Shown here: positions 1 through 10,446 of the stretch, one piece after another
How positions within the stretch are numbered: position 1 is the stretch's first letter
Layout: each line of letters begins with the position of its first letter
Source of the DNA: Mycobacterium marseillense
Lineage (GTDB): Bacteria > Actinomycetota > Actinomycetes > Mycobacteriales > Mycobacteriaceae
Direction: 5' to 3'
DNA length: 64,000 bases
NCBI RefSeq assembly: GCF_010731675.1
Contig: NZ_AP022584.1
Location: forward strand, 2,356,001 to 2,420,000
The notes under the pieces: generated by a model
What the model was told of the DNA's origin: nothing
Database searches by the model: none
Seen by the model: only the letters and a program-made list of their open reading frames with translations
Position numbers and translations under genes: made by a program

Positions 1-33
1 TCGCCGCACCCGCGCAACGCCCTGGGGAAGGAC

Positions 34-1368
34 TTGGAAACCGACGTGCTTGCCCGACGACTCGTCAGTGGGCTCCGGCGTTGCTCATTCCCGCTGCTGG
101 CGGCGGTGCTCATGGCGGGGGTCGGCGGCTGCGGCAACACCGACTCGTGGGTGGACGCGTCGGCCTCGCAAGGGTGGCCGGCGCAATACGCCGACGCCGC
201 CAACAGCAGCTACACCCCCACCGGCGGGGCCACCAAACTGTCGCTGCAGTGGACCCGGTCGGTCAAGGGAAGCCTGGCGGCCGGCCCGGCGCTGAGCGCG
301 CGCGGTTACCTGGCGCTGAACGCCCAGACCTCGGCGGGTTGTTCGCTGATGGAGTGGGAGAACAACCACAACGGGCGGCAGCGCTGGTGCGTGCGGCTGT
401 TCCAGGGCGGCGGCTTCGGCGGCCCGCTGTTCGACGGCTTCGACAACCTCTACGTCGGCCAGCCCGGCGCCTTCCTGTCCTTCCCCGTGACCCAGTGGAC
501 ACGCTGGCGCCAACCGGTGATCGGCATGCCCACTACGCCGCGGTTTTTGGGCAACGGCGAGTTGCTTGTCGCCACACACCTGGGGCAGGTGCTGGTTTTC
601 GACGCCCATCGCGGCCAGGTGGTGAGCAGCCCGCTCGACCTGGTGGACGGTGTCGATCCCACCGATGCGACGCGCGGGCTGGCCGATTGCGCGTCGGCCC
701 GCCAAGGCTGCCCGGTAGCGGCGGCCCCCGCATTCTCGGCTTCCAACGGCATGGCGGTGCTCGGCGTCTGGCAGCCGGGGGCCCCGGCCGCGGCGCTGGT
801 GGGCCTGAAGTACCACCCGGGGCAGTCGCCGCTGCTGACCAAGGAGTGGACCAGCGACGCGGTGGGCGCCGGTGCGATCGCCAGCCCGGTGCTCTCGGCC
901 GACGGGTCGACCGTCTACGTCAACGGCCGCGACCAGCGCTTGTGGGCGCTGCGCACCGCGGACGCGAAGGTGAAGTGGTCGGTGCCGCTGGGATTCCTGG
1001 CGCAGACTCCCCCGGCGATCACCCCGCAGGGGCTGATCGTGTCCGGCGGCGGGCCCGACACGCGTTTGGTGGCGTTCAAGGACGCCGGCGATCACGCCGA
1101 CCAGGTGTGGCGGCGCGACGACGCCGTCCCCCTGTCGTCATCGAGCCTGGCGGGCGCCGGCGTCGGCTACACCGTGGTCAGCGGGCCGCCCGCCAACGGC
1201 GCCCCCGGGATGTCGGTGCTGGTCTTCGACCCGGGCGACGGCCACACGCTCAACAGCTACCCGCTACCGGCGGCCACCGGGTATCCCCTGGCGGTGACCG
1301 TCGGCACCGACCGGCGGGTGGTGGCCGCCACCAGCGACGGTCAGGTCTACGGTTTCGCGCCGGCGTGA
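34..1368 (+). CDS. PQQ-like beta-propeller lipoprotein (Rv3035-like)
   Basis: Predicted exported lipoprotein with a beta-propeller body of unknown ligand. The N-terminus has Arg residues, a hydrophobic stretch (about residues 19-30) and a weak lipobox ending VGGC, so Cys33 would be lipidated. The remainder shows repeated blade-like segments of the form G-x-L-x-A-L/F-D/R followed by a Trp-rich strand, for example around residues 185-200 and 300-330, as in PQQ-dependent dehydrogenase-like propellers. No dehydrogenase catalytic residues are recognisable, so it is more likely a scaffold or BamB-like protein than an enzyme. The TTG at 34 has a purine-rich GGGGAAGGA only 1-4 nt upstream; GTG at 46 is an equally plausible start. 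It heads the block that matches M. tuberculosis Rv3035. Confidence 0.8.
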   Translation: METDVLARRLVSGLRRCSFPLLAAVLMAGVGGCGNTDSWVDASASQGWPAQYADAANSSYTPTGGATKLSLQWTRSVKGSLAAGPALSARGYLALNAQTSAGCSLMEWENNHNGRQRWCVRLFQGGGFGGPLFDGFDNLYVGQPGAFLSFPVTQWTRWRQPVIGMPTTPRFLGNGELLVATHLGQVLVFDAHRGQVVSSPLDLVDGVDPTDATRGLADCASARQGCPVAAAPAFSASNGMAVLGVWQPGAPAAALVGLKYHPGQSPLLTKEWTSDAVGAGAIASPVLSADGSTVYVNGRDQRLWALRTADAKVKWSVPLGFLAQTPPAITPQGLIVSGGGPDTRLVAFKDAGDHADQVWRRDDAVPLSSSSLAGAGVGYTVVSGPPANGAPGMSVLVFDPGDGHTLNSYPLPAATGYPLAVTVGTDRRVVAATSDGQVYGFAPA

Positions 1369-1386
1369 CCGGGACATACTCCTTAG

Positions 1387-1776
1387 GTGCCGATCGACGA
1401 CCCCACAGCGCAGGACGCCGCGACCACCACCCCAGCGGAGGGCCGGCGTTCCAGCACCGCGGACATCGTGGCGACGCTCGTCTTGCTGGTCATCCATGGC
1501 GGTCTGTACGGGGCGACCTTTGTGGTGCTCGGGCTGCTCGTGATGAGCACCGACCCGTGCAGCTACCAGAAGTGCGGCGATCCCGCCTGGATCGACCGGG
1601 CCATGAACCTGGGCACCTGGGGCGGCGGCGCGCTCTTGGTCGTCGACGTCGTGGTCGCCGTGTACCTGCTGGTGCGCAAGAGAAGGGCCTATTTCGTCCC
1701 GATCATCGGTTGCCTCGCGCAGGTCGCGCTGGCGGCGCTGGCCGTGGCCATGGAGTTGCGGGCCGGACCGGTCTGA
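1387..1776 (+). CDS. small integral membrane protein, unknown function
   Basis: Unrecognised protein of 129 residues. It has a Ser/Thr/Ala-rich cytoplasmic tail of about 25 residues, then three hydrophobic segments (roughly 27-50, 76-97 and 102-122). A short loop between the first two contains two Cys (CSYQKC), which could form a disulfide outside the membrane. GTG at 1387 lies 18 nt after the stop of the propeller lipoprotein and is probably co-transcribed with it. It converges with the TB22.2 gene on the other strand. No family function can be assigned. Confidence 0.7.
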   Translation: MPIDDPTAQDAATTTPAEGRRSSTADIVATLVLLVIHGGLYGATFVVLGLLVMSTDPCSYQKCGDPAWIDRAMNLGTWGGGALLVVDVVVAVYLLVRKRRAYFVPIIGCLAQVALAALAVAMELRAGPV

Positions 1777-1804
1777 GCGGTTGTCCGATGGTGGCGACCC
1801 GCGA

Positions 1805-2488
1805 CTAGATCGCCAGCGGCGGGATCGCGTTGCGCGGCACCTGAGCCTGGGCCGGTCCGCCGAACGCCGGCAGCATCTCGCCCGGGGCGAAGTAGAAGAT
1901 CAGCTGATCGTCGGTGATGGCGAAGTTCTGATAGTGCGACGGATCATGGCCCGTCGACGGCAAAATCGCGGCGCCCAAAGGAGTTTGACGTTCCAAGTCG
2001 CGCTGCACGATCGGGAAGATGGCATCCAGCGGCGTCGTGCCCGGGGCGAACAGGTTGTCGAAGGTGATGGGCTGCTTCGTCCCGAGGTTGTAGTTGAACG
2101 CCTTGTACCAGGTCGACGAGCGCGTCCCGCCGACGTCCTGGAAGAACTTGAGCACCACGCTGCGGGTGTTGTGCGGCGGCTGGCCCGCACTGCGCTGCTC
2201 GGTGGTGGCCTCCAGCTGGTAGGGCTGGTCGCGCCCCCCGGAGCTCTGCGCGACGTTGACGAAGCCGTCCCGGTTTTGGGTGATGTAGTCGGTCAGCGCC
2301 TGTTGGTCCGGGTAGTCGGTGGGAAACGTCATGGTGAGCATGTAGTTGGCGCCGGTCGCGTGCAGGCGGCACATCTGGCCGGCCTCGACGGTGCCGCCCA
2401 GGCTCGCGCACGACGGCGGCTCGGCAGCGGCCGGCCAGCCCAACAACACCGCCGGTGCGAGCAGCGCAGCGGCTATCAGATAACGCAT
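1805..2488 (-). CDS. secreted TB22.2-like protein, DUF3298/RsiV-type domain (Rv3036c-like)
   Basis: Secreted protein of 227 residues. A signal peptide occupies residues 1-22 with a likely cleavage after the AAA run before EPPSC. The C-terminal half resembles the DUF3298 domain found in RsiV and in TB22.2; two Cys early in the mature protein (27 and about 40) may form a disulfide. The M. tuberculosis counterpart Rv3036c has been described as a cell-wall-associated esterase, but I cannot place a catalytic triad here. An AGGA Shine-Dalgarno precedes the ATG by about 9 nt. Confidence 0.8.
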   Translation of the reverse strand: MRYLIAAALLAPAVLLGWPAAAEPPSCASLGGTVEAGQMCRLHATGANYMLTMTFPTDYPDQQALTDYITQNRDGFVNVAQSSGGRDQPYQLEATTEQRSAGQPPHNTRSVVLKFFQDVGGTRSSTWYKAFNYNLGTKQPITFDNLFAPGTTPLDAIFPIVQRDLERQTPLGAAILPSTGHDPSHYQNFAITDDQLIFYFAPGEMLPAFGGPAQAQVPRNAIPPLAI

Positions 2489-2561
2489 CGTGGAATTGTC
2501 CTCGCAAACTAGCCAGGGCGGGGCGTGACCGAAAAAGTAACTGCCGCCAGCCTACCCGGCG

Positions 2562-3800
2562 CTATCGGGACGCCCGGCAAACGAATGCCATCGCGCGACC
2601 GGCGGCGCGCGCGCCGATCCGGGCGATGACCACCGACAGCGCCCGGCTGCCCCGCAGCCGCATCCGTTTGCGCAGCGCGTCGGGGTCGACCCGCACCCCG
2701 CGGACCAAGACCTCCAGCGACCCGCAGTCCAGCGCCCCAAGCGCCTGCCGGAGCCGTCGTTCGTCGAACACGAACTCGTCGATCACCTCGAAGCCGCGCA
2801 CCCCGGCCGGCAGCCGATCACCCGAGAGGTAGGCGATGTCGGGATCGAGCTGCCACAGCCCGTGCCGCGCGCCGTAGTGGCGCACCAGCCCGGCCCGGAC
2901 CACGGCACCGTCCGGATCGACGATCCACCGCCCGACCGGCCGCACGCCGCAGCCGTCGGGGTCGGCGTCGGTGACCTGTTCGCCGCGGTCGAGGACGCTC
3001 GCCCGCCGGGTGACGCCGGACCGCGCCAATCCCGCCGACCACAGGCAGGCTTCCCGGACCGAGCCGCGATACGACGTCACCTCGATCTCTCCGTTGAAGC
3101 CGAGGCGCCGCACCTCGTCGAAATCGATTCCGGGAGCGCACTTTACGGCGAAGTCCCGACCGCGATAGGCCTCCAGCAACGCGGGCAGACCCGGCTGGTA
3201 ATCGTCGATGCGCAGGCGCCGGCGCCCCTCGGCACGGCGCGCCGGATCGACGACGAGCACGGCGTCACGGGTGACCGGGTGCAGCGCGTCGGCGCGGCAG
3301 AGCCCTGCGGGCCCCAGGTTGTGACGCGCCATGGCCAGCCGCACCGCATCGAGGTCGCTGCCCACCGCCGTGATCCCGCGGCCGCGCAGCGCGGCCAGCT
3401 CGGTCCCGATCGAACAGGTCGCGTCGTGCACGACCACGTCCGCGCCGCCCTCGGCCAGCCGCCCGGCCCGGTGCAATGCCACCGGCGCGGCGGTGGCCTG
3501 CTGCAGCGCCTCGTCGGTGAACAGCCAGTCGGACACGGCGAACCCCAGCCCACTCAGTTTCTCCGCCGCGCGGCGGCGCAACAAGACCGTCTCCACCAGC
3601 ACCGCCGCCCGCTCGCCGTGCCGGGTGCGGGTCGCGGCGATGTCGGCGACCCGGGTGGCGTCCGTCAGTTCGAGTTCGGCGACGGCCGCCAGCGCCGCGG
3701 CGCCCGCGTGCGACCGCAGGTAGCCGACGTCGTCGGCGCTGAACCGCAGCCCACCGCTCAGGAGGGTTTGACCCCGGTCACCATCACGTTGTAGAACCAA
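2562..3800 (-). CDS. SAM-dependent methyltransferase with THUMP-like domain (Rv3037c-like)
   Basis: Predicted class I methyltransferase. The SAM-binding core starts near residue 120 (HDATCSIGTELAAL), followed by an acidic strand (VGSDLDAVRLAM) and a DPARR segment at the usual motif IV position, which suggests a nucleic acid or nucleotide base as substrate. The C-terminal third matches the THUMP-like domain often fused to such enzymes. Recognisable similarity begins only near the GGLRFSADDVGYL segment, and no ATG, GTG or TTG lies there. The nearest in-frame start is TTG at 3800; GTG at 3824 is also possible. Both overlap the end of the upstream methyltransferase gene, so translation is probably coupled. 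The start is the least certain part. Confidence 0.75.
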   Translation of the reverse strand: MVLQRDGDRGQTLLSGGLRFSADDVGYLRSHAGAAALAAVAELELTDATRVADIAATRTRHGERAAVLVETVLLRRRAAEKLSGLGFAVSDWLFTDEALQQATAAPVALHRAGRLAEGGADVVVHDATCSIGTELAALRGRGITAVGSDLDAVRLAMARHNLGPAGLCRADALHPVTRDAVLVVDPARRAEGRRRLRIDDYQPGLPALLEAYRGRDFAVKCAPGIDFDEVRRLGFNGEIEVTSYRGSVREACLWSAGLARSGVTRRASVLDRGEQVTDADPDGCGVRPVGRWIVDPDGAVVRAGLVRHYGARHGLWQLDPDIAYLSGDRLPAGVRGFEVIDEFVFDERRLRQALGALDCGSLEVLVRGVRVDPDALRKRMRLRGSRALSVVIARIGARAAGRAMAFVCRASR

Positions 3801-4729
3801 CCCTTCGGCACCACGCGTCGCCACACGTTGGCATCCGCCCAGCTCAGGGCCTTCCAGCCGGTGAAGGCGAACTTCGCCCAGCCCCAGCCCAGTCGCCCGG
3901 GCGGCACCGACGCCTCGAAGGTGCGCACCGGCCAGCCGAACATCGCGGCGGTGAATTCCTCGCTGACGGTCCGCACTTCGGTGGCGCCGGCGTTGGCGGC
4001 CATTCGCTCGAGGTCGCCGGGTGTGAAGGTGTGCAGGTCGACGATGGCCTCCAGCGCCGCGGCGCGCGAGGATTCGTCGAGCTCGGCCTGGGGGCGCCGC
4101 CAGCTGCCCAGGCCGGGCAGCTTGGTGACGTTGGTGGCGATCCGCCAGGTCAGCGTGGACAGCTCGCGGGCGTAGACGTCGCCGGCCCTGGTCGGTTCGC
4201 CGGCGAAGACGAACCGCCCGCCCGGGCGCAGCACCCGCATCACCTCGCGCAGCGACAGCTCGACATCGGGAATGTGGTGCAGCACCGCGTGCCCGACGAC
4301 CAAGTCGAAGGTGTTGTCCTCATACGGGATGCCCTCGGCGTCGGCGACGCGGCCGTCGATGTCCAGTCCCAGGGACTGCCCGTTGCGGGTGGCGACCTTG
4401 ACCATGCCCGGCGACAGGTCGGTCACCGACCCGCGGCGCGCCACCCCGGACTGGATCAGATTCAACAGGAAAAACCCTGTGCCACAGCCTAATTCGAGGG
4501 CCCGGTCGTAGGGCAACTCCCGCAGCACCTCGTCGGGCACGATGGCGTCGAAACGGCCCCGCGCGTAGTCGATGCAGCGCTGGTCATAGGAGATCGACCA
4601 CTTCTCGTCGTAGGTTTCGGCCTCCCAGTCGTGATAGAGCACCTGGGCCAGCTTGCTGTCGTGCCGGGCGGCCTCCACCTGCTCGGCGGTGGCGTGGGGC
4701 GTCGGAACGGCGTCGGTCGAACTCGTCAT
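3758..4729 (-). CDS. class I SAM-dependent methyltransferase (Rv3038c-like)
   Basis: Methyltransferase of 323 residues with the UbiE/Methyltransf_11 pattern: motif I ELGCGTGFFL, an acidic residue after the next strand (VTDLSPGM), and VGHAVLHHIPD as motif II/post-I. A small-molecule or lipid substrate is likely but cannot be named. The ATG at 4729 gives a start close to MTSSTDAVPT; longer upstream reading lacks conserved sequence. It lies 10 nt downstream of echA17 and overlaps the next methyltransferase gene, so it belongs to the leftward operon. Confidence 0.82.
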   Translation of the reverse strand: MTSSTDAVPTPHATAEQVEAARHDSKLAQVLYHDWEAETYDEKWSISYDQRCIDYARGRFDAIVPDEVLRELPYDRALELGCGTGFFLLNLIQSGVARRGSVTDLSPGMVKVATRNGQSLGLDIDGRVADAEGIPYEDNTFDLVVGHAVLHHIPDVELSLREVMRVLRPGGRFVFAGEPTRAGDVYARELSTLTWRIATNVTKLPGLGSWRRPQAELDESSRAAALEAIVDLHTFTPGDLERMAANAGATEVRTVSEEFTAAMFGWPVRTFEASVPPGRLGWGWAKFAFTGWKALSWADANVWRRVVPKGWFYNVMVTGVKPS

Positions 4730-4739
4730 GCAGGGCAGC

Positions 4740-5513
4740 CTAACGGCCGCCGGGATCCGCTCGATCGCCACCGCCCTGACCAGCAGAAAACACCTCCGCG
4801 TAGCGGCGGCGCTCGGCGGCGAGCCGCTCGGAGCGCTCCAGGTCGAACACGTCGTTGATCCCGGCCTTGGCGGCGGCCAGCGCGTGCCGCGGGCCATCGA
4901 GGAAGCGGCGCGCCCATCCCGCGGCGGCGTCGTACACGTCGTCGGGGGCCACCATCTCGTCGATGAGGTCCAGCGCCAGGGCCTCTTCGGCGTCGAAGAA
5001 CCGCCCGCTGAACACCAGCTCCTTGGCCTTGCTCGCCCCGGCGGCCCGGGTCAGGCGGGCCAGCGCGTCGCCGCCGGGCACCAGCCCGGCCAGGATCTCG
5101 GTCGCGCCGAACTTCACGTTGTCGCCGCTGATGCGCCAGTCGGCGGCCAGCGCCAGCGTGAGCCCGGCGCCCAGCGCGTATCCGGTGATCGCGGCCACGG
5201 TCGGCTTGGGGATGGCGGCGACCGCGTCGATGGCCTCCTGCCGGACCCGGGCCGCGGTCTCGGCCTCGGCGCCCCGCAGCGTGCGCAGTTCGGGCATGTC
5301 GTCGCCGGCGGAGAAGATCTCGTGGCCGCCGAACAGGATCACGACGGCGACGTCGTCGCGCCGCCCCAGTTCCTCGGCGGCCGTGATGACCTCGCGGTAG
5401 ACCTGGCGGGTCATCGCGTTCGTCGGGGGCCGCGACAGCAGCAGCATGGCCAGGCCGGCGTCCTGCGAGCCGTCGCTGACCACGACGCTGACGAACTCGC
5501 TCAATGCCGCCAC
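4740..5513 (-). CDS. echA17: enoyl-CoA hydratase/isomerase family protein EchA17
   Basis: Crotonase-fold protein of 257 residues, expected to act on a 2-enoyl-CoA in fatty-acid breakdown. The oxyanion-hole segments are present ([15 protein letters not shown] and [17 protein letters not shown]). Both Glu positions used by classical hydratases appear retained: one in FGATEI and one in KAKELVFSG. Its start overlaps the end of the Nudix gene by 13 nt, so the two are translationally coupled. Position between the Nudix and methyltransferase genes matches M. tuberculosis echA17 (Rv3039c). Confidence 0.88.
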   Translation of the reverse strand: MAALSEFVSVVVSDGSQDAGLAMLLLSRPPTNAMTRQVYREVITAAEELGRRDDVAVVILFGGHEIFSAGDDMPELRTLRGAEAETAARVRQEAIDAVAAIPKPTVAAITGYALGAGLTLALAADWRISGDNVKFGATEILAGLVPGGDALARLTRAAGASKAKELVFSGRFFDAEEALALDLIDEMVAPDDVYDAAAGWARRFLDGPRHALAAAKAGINDVFDLERSERLAAERRRYAEVFSAGQGGGDRADPGGR

Positions 5514-6319
5514 CCCAGCCCGCCCGCTTCCCGCGCCCGGTGATAGCGGTCGGAATCGAAGAACTCGAAAACCCAGTTGTCGCCCTGGATCTCGAGGTGC
5601 GGCTGCACCGGCACGATCTGGCGCTCGACGGCCAGCACCTCGGCGACGGTCCGCCCGGCCAGCGAGTCCAGCTGCGTCCAGGTCGGTGGCAGCAAAAAGC
5701 TGCGGCCGGTCGAGAAGTCATCGATGGCCGTCTCGGGCGTCGTCCAGCCCGCCCGGTCGGATTCGGTGTTCTGCCCGTCGGCGCGCTGCCCCTTCGGCAG
5801 GGCGCCCACGAAGAAGTAGGTGTCGTAGCGGCGGGTGCGCTCGGCCTCCGGGGTGACCCAGTTGGCCCACGGCCGCAACAGGTCCGAGCGCAGCTCCAGG
5901 CTCTCCCGGCGCAGGAAGTCCGCGAACGACAACGTCCCGTCGGCCAGCGCCCGGCGGGCATCGCCGTACACCGACGCGTCGCCGACGATGCCATCGGGAT
6001 CACCCGCCGGCCCCGCGAACAACACCCCGGACTCCTCGAACGTCTCGCGGGCGGCGGCGCAGACCAGCGCCTCGGCCAGGTCGGGTTCGATGCCGAAGCG
6101 CTGCGCCCACCACTCCGGGGAAGGTCCGGCCCAGGCGATATCGGCGTTGCGGTCGCGCTCGTCGACGCCGCCGCCGGGGAACACCATCGTCCCCGCGGCG
6201 AACTCCATCTTGGCGTGCCGTCGCATCAGGAAGACGCCCAGCCCGGGACCCGTGTCGCGGACCAGCATCACGGTCGCCGCGGGCCTGGGGACCAGCGGGG
6301 TTTCGTCGGGCGACGTCAT
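5501..6319 (-). CDS. Nudix hydrolase with insertion in the Nudix box (Rv3040c-like)
   Basis: Predicted pyrophosphohydrolase of 272 residues. The front of the Nudix box ([10 protein letters not shown], about residues 48-57) is separated from the back ([14 protein letters not shown], about 91-104) by some 35 extra residues, instead of the usual compact 23-residue motif. All metal-binding Glu in REtxEEsG are kept. The same interruption is known in NUDT19-type CoA diphosphatases, so a CoA or acyl-CoA substrate is a reasonable inference, also because echA17 overlaps it downstream. It shares an ATGA-type overlap with the ABC ATPase gene upstream. Confidence 0.85.
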   Translation of the reverse strand: MTSPDETPLVPRPAATVMLVRDTGPGLGVFLMRRHAKMEFAAGTMVFPGGGVDERDRNADIAWAGPSPEWWAQRFGIEPDLAEALVCAAARETFEESGVLFAGPAGDPDGIVGDASVYGDARRALADGTLSFADFLRRESLELRSDLLRPWANWVTPEAERTRRYDTYFFVGALPKGQRADGQNTESDRAGWTTPETAIDDFSTGRSFLLPPTWTQLDSLAGRTVAEVLAVERQIVPVQPHLEIQGDNWVFEFFDSDRYHRAREAGGLGWRH

Positions 6320-7158
6320 AGCTGCCTCCGGTGGGCTGCGCGGGTGCGGATTCGGCGCGCGAAGTAGCGCCCGTCGACGACGTCGAGGGCGATCGCTTGG
6401 CCGAACGCGGTGGACAGATTCTCCGAGGTCAGCACGTCGGTGAGCAATCCCGCGGCCACCACCTGGCCTTCGGCGAGCAGCATGCAGTGACTAAAGCCGG
6501 GCGGGATCTCTTCGACGTGGTGGGTGACCAGCACCAGGGCGGGCGCGTCGGGGTCGGCGGCCAGGTCGGCCAGCCGCGCCACCAACTCCTCGCGGCCGCC
6601 CAGGTCCAGGCCGGCGGCGGGTTCGTCGAGCAGCAGCAGTTCGGGGTCGGTCATCAGCGCGCGGGCGATCAGCACCCGCTTGCGCTCGCCCTCCGACAAC
6701 GTGCCGTAGGTGCGTTCCGCCAAGTGCTCGGCACCGAGGCTCTCCAGCATGTCGATCGCCCGGCGGTAGTCGACGTCTTCGTAGCGCTCGCGCCAGCGGC
6801 CCAGCACCGCGTACCCGGCGGAGACGACGAGATCGCGCACCACCTCATCGCCGGGGACGCGCTGCGCCAGCGCGGAGGAACTGAGCCCGATGCGGGAGCG
6901 CAATTCGGTCACGTCGACCCGGCCCAGCCGCTCACCGAGCACGAAAGCCAGGCCGGACGAGGGATGTTCGGCCGCCGCGGCGATCCGCAGCAGCGACGTC
7001 TTGCCGGCGCCGTTGGGGCCGACGATCACCCAACGCTCATCGAGTTCCACCGCCCAATCCAGCGGCCCGACCAGGATGTTGCCACCGCGCTGCAGCGACA
7101 CGTCGCGCAATTCGATCAGCAGATCGGGGTCGGCTGCCTCGCTTCCGTTTTCGGGCAC
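6316..7158 (-). CDS. ABC transporter ATP-binding protein (Rv3041c-like)
   Basis: Stand-alone ABC ATPase of 280 residues with Walker A GPNGAGKTS, signature LSEGERKRV, Walker B LLLLDEPAAGLD and a switch His in LVTHHVEEIP. It has no membrane segments and no permease gene beside it, so its partner is unknown or it works as a soluble ABC protein. It starts the run of overlapping leftward genes; a roughly 100-nt gap with a REP-like hairpin separates it from serB2. Matches M. tuberculosis Rv3041c by order. Confidence 0.85.
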   Translation of the reverse strand: MPENGSEAADPDLLIELRDVSLQRGGNILVGPLDWAVELDERWVIVGPNGAGKTSLLRIAAAAEHPSSGLAFVLGERLGRVDVTELRSRIGLSSSALAQRVPGDEVVRDLVVSAGYAVLGRWRERYEDVDYRRAIDMLESLGAEHLAERTYGTLSEGERKRVLIARALMTDPELLLLDEPAAGLDLGGREELVARLADLAADPDAPALVLVTHHVEEIPPGFSHCMLLAEGQVVAAGLLTDVLTSENLSTAFGQAIALDVVDGRYFARRIRTRAAHRRQL

Positions 7159-7218
7159 CCGACCATCGTGCCGTACCGCGACGCTCGAATACCTACGGGG
7201 TCAGCAACGGTTCGGATG

Positions 7219-8523
<1,305 letters not shown>

Positions 8524-10269
8524 TCAGCTGCGAACCTGGACGTCGTCGAGCCTGGTGACGTCCTTGTCCGCGGGCCCGTGCGCCCGGCCCACATGCGCCT
8601 CGGCGCGCAGCCGCTCCACCATGTGCGGGTAGTGCAGCTCGAATGCCGGCCGCTCCGAACGGATTCGGGGCAGTTCGGTGAAATTGTGCCGCGGCGGCGG
8701 GCAGCTGGTCGCCCACTCCAGCGAGTTGCCGTAGCCCCACGGGTCGTCGACCGTGACGACCTCGCCGTAGCGCCAGCTCTTGAAGACGTTCCAGACGAAC
8801 GGGAACATCGACGCGCCCAGGATGAAGGCGCCCACCGTCGAGGCGATGTTGTAGGGCTGGAAGCCGTCGCTGGGCAGGTAGTCGGCGTAGCGCCGCGGCA
8901 TGCCCAGGTCGCCCAGCCAGTGCTGCACCAGGAAGGTGGTGTGGAACCCGATGAACGTCAACCAGAAGTGCAGCTTGCCCAGCCGCTCGTCGAGCAGCCG
9001 GCCGGTCATCTTGGGGAACCAGAAGTAGATGCCCGCATACGTCGCGAACACGATGGTGCCGAACAGCACGTAGTGGAAGTGCGCGACGACGAAGTAGCTG
9101 TCGGTGACGTGGAAGTCCAGCGGCGGGCTGGCCAGCAGGACGCCGGTCAGACCACCGAGCAGGAAGGTCAGCAGGAAGCCGATCGAAAACAGCATCGGCG
9201 TCTCAAAGGTCAACTGCCCCTTCCACATTGTGCCGACCCAGTTGAAGAACTTGATCCCGGTGGGCACCGCGATCAGGTACGTCATGAACGAAAAGAACGG
9301 CAGCAGAACGGCTCCGGTGGCGAACATGTGGTGCGCCCACACCGCCACCGACAACGCGGCGATCGACAGGGTCGCATACACCAGCGTCGTGTAGCCGAAG
9401 ACCGGCTTGCGCGAGAACACCGGGAAGATCTCGGTGACGATGCCGAAGAACGGTAGGGCGATGATGTAGACCTCGGGATGGCCGAAGAACCAGAACAGGT
9501 GTTGCCACAGCAGGACTCCGCCGTTGGACGCGTCATAGATATGGGCGCCCAGATGGCGGTCGGCGGCCAGACCGAACAGCGCCGCGGTCAGGATCGGGAA
9601 CGCGATCAGGATCAGGATCGAGGTCACCAGGATGTTCCAGGTGAAGATCGGCATCCGGAACATCGTCATGCCGGGCGCACGCATGCACACCACGGTGGTG
9701 ATCATGTTGACCGCCCCGAGGATGGTGCCCAGACCCGCGAGGATCAGGCCGGTGATCCACAGGTCTCCCCCGGCACCGGGTGAGTGGACGGCGTCAGACA
9801 GCGGCGTGTAAGCGGTCCAGCCGAAGTCGGCGGCCCCGCCCGGGACGATGAAGCCGGACGCGGCGATCAGCCCGCCGAACAGGAACAGCCAGTACGAGAA
9901 CGCGTTCAGCCGGGGGAACGCCACGTCGGGGGCCCCGATCTGCAGCGGCAGCACCAGGTTGGCGAAACCGAACACCACCGGCGTGGCATAGAGCAGCAGC
10001 ATGATCGTGCCGTGCATGGTGAACAGCTGGTTGAACTGCTCGTTGGACAGGAACTGCAGCCCGGGAGCGGCCAGCTCGGTGCGCATCAGCAACGCCATCA
10101 GCCCGCCTATGAAGAAGAAGGCGAAGCAGGTGACGGTGTACATCACGCCGATCAGCTTGTGATCGGTGGTCGTGATCAGTTTGTAGACGAGGTTCCCTTT
10201 GGGGCCCGTGCGGTCCGGGTACGGACGAACGGCCTCGAGTTCTCCCAAGGGGGGCGCTTCGGCTGTCAA
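8524..10269 (-). CDS. ctaD: cytochrome c oxidase (aa3-type) subunit I CtaD
   Basis: Catalytic subunit of the terminal oxidase in the cytoplasmic membrane, part of the mycobacterial bcc-aa3 supercomplex. Twelve hydrophobic segments are present. Heme and copper ligands are visible: FTMHGTIM (heme a His), [10 protein letters not shown] (CuB His and the crosslinked Tyr), WAHHMF (two CuB His) and VAHFHYV (heme a3 and heme a His). TTG at 10269 is chosen because it gives an N-terminus [13 protein letters not shown] and has GGAGAAG 3-9 nt upstream; TTG at 10281 is possible. Convergence with other oxidase genes is absent, as in M. tuberculosis. Confidence 0.95.
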   Translation of the reverse strand: MTAEAPPLGELEAVRPYPDRTGPKGNLVYKLITTTDHKLIGVMYTVTCFAFFFIGGLMALLMRTELAAPGLQFLSNEQFNQLFTMHGTIMLLLYATPVVFGFANLVLPLQIGAPDVAFPRLNAFSYWLFLFGGLIAASGFIVPGGAADFGWTAYTPLSDAVHSPGAGGDLWITGLILAGLGTILGAVNMITTVVCMRAPGMTMFRMPIFTWNILVTSILILIAFPILTAALFGLAADRHLGAHIYDASNGGVLLWQHLFWFFGHPEVYIIALPFFGIVTEIFPVFSRKPVFGYTTLVYATLSIAALSVAVWAHHMFATGAVLLPFFSFMTYLIAVPTGIKFFNWVGTMWKGQLTFETPMLFSIGFLLTFLLGGLTGVLLASPPLDFHVTDSYFVVAHFHYVLFGTIVFATYAGIYFWFPKMTGRLLDERLGKLHFWLTFIGFHTTFLVQHWLGDLGMPRRYADYLPSDGFQPYNIASTVGAFILGASMFPFVWNVFKSWRYGEVVTVDDPWGYGNSLEWATSCPPPRHNFTELPRIRSERPAFELHYPHMVERLRAEAHVGRAHGPADKDVTRLDDVQVRS

Positions 10270-10433
10270 CAGCTTCTCCAAACATCCGGATCGGACACTG
10301 GCCCAACATTCACTATTGAGACGAATCTTAGCCGTCGATCATGGCGACGTCAGGGCTGGTCCTACAAACTGTCGTAAATGCGTCGGCGGGGCGGCGTGTC
10401 CTTCGACTGGGCGCCGCCGAGCTGGCCGGATGT

Positions 10434-10439
10434 TAGCGT
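10434..10439 (+). promoter_or_regulatory. -10 element of fecB (leaderless)
   Basis: TAGCGT fits the mycobacterial TANNNT -10 pattern and ends 7 nt before the GTG start codon of fecB, so transcription would begin at the start codon itself. Confidence 0.45.
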
Positions 10440-10446
10440 CTGACGC

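Noticed and set aside
81..1808. A 575-codon open frame overlapping the propeller lipoprotein gene
   Set aside because: Arg/Gly-rich composition without domains; it is a shadow of the real gene in high-GC DNA.
10270..10281. TTG at 10281 as the ctaD start
   Set aside because: TTG at 10269 has GGAGAAG at proper spacing and gives the expected CtaD N-terminus.
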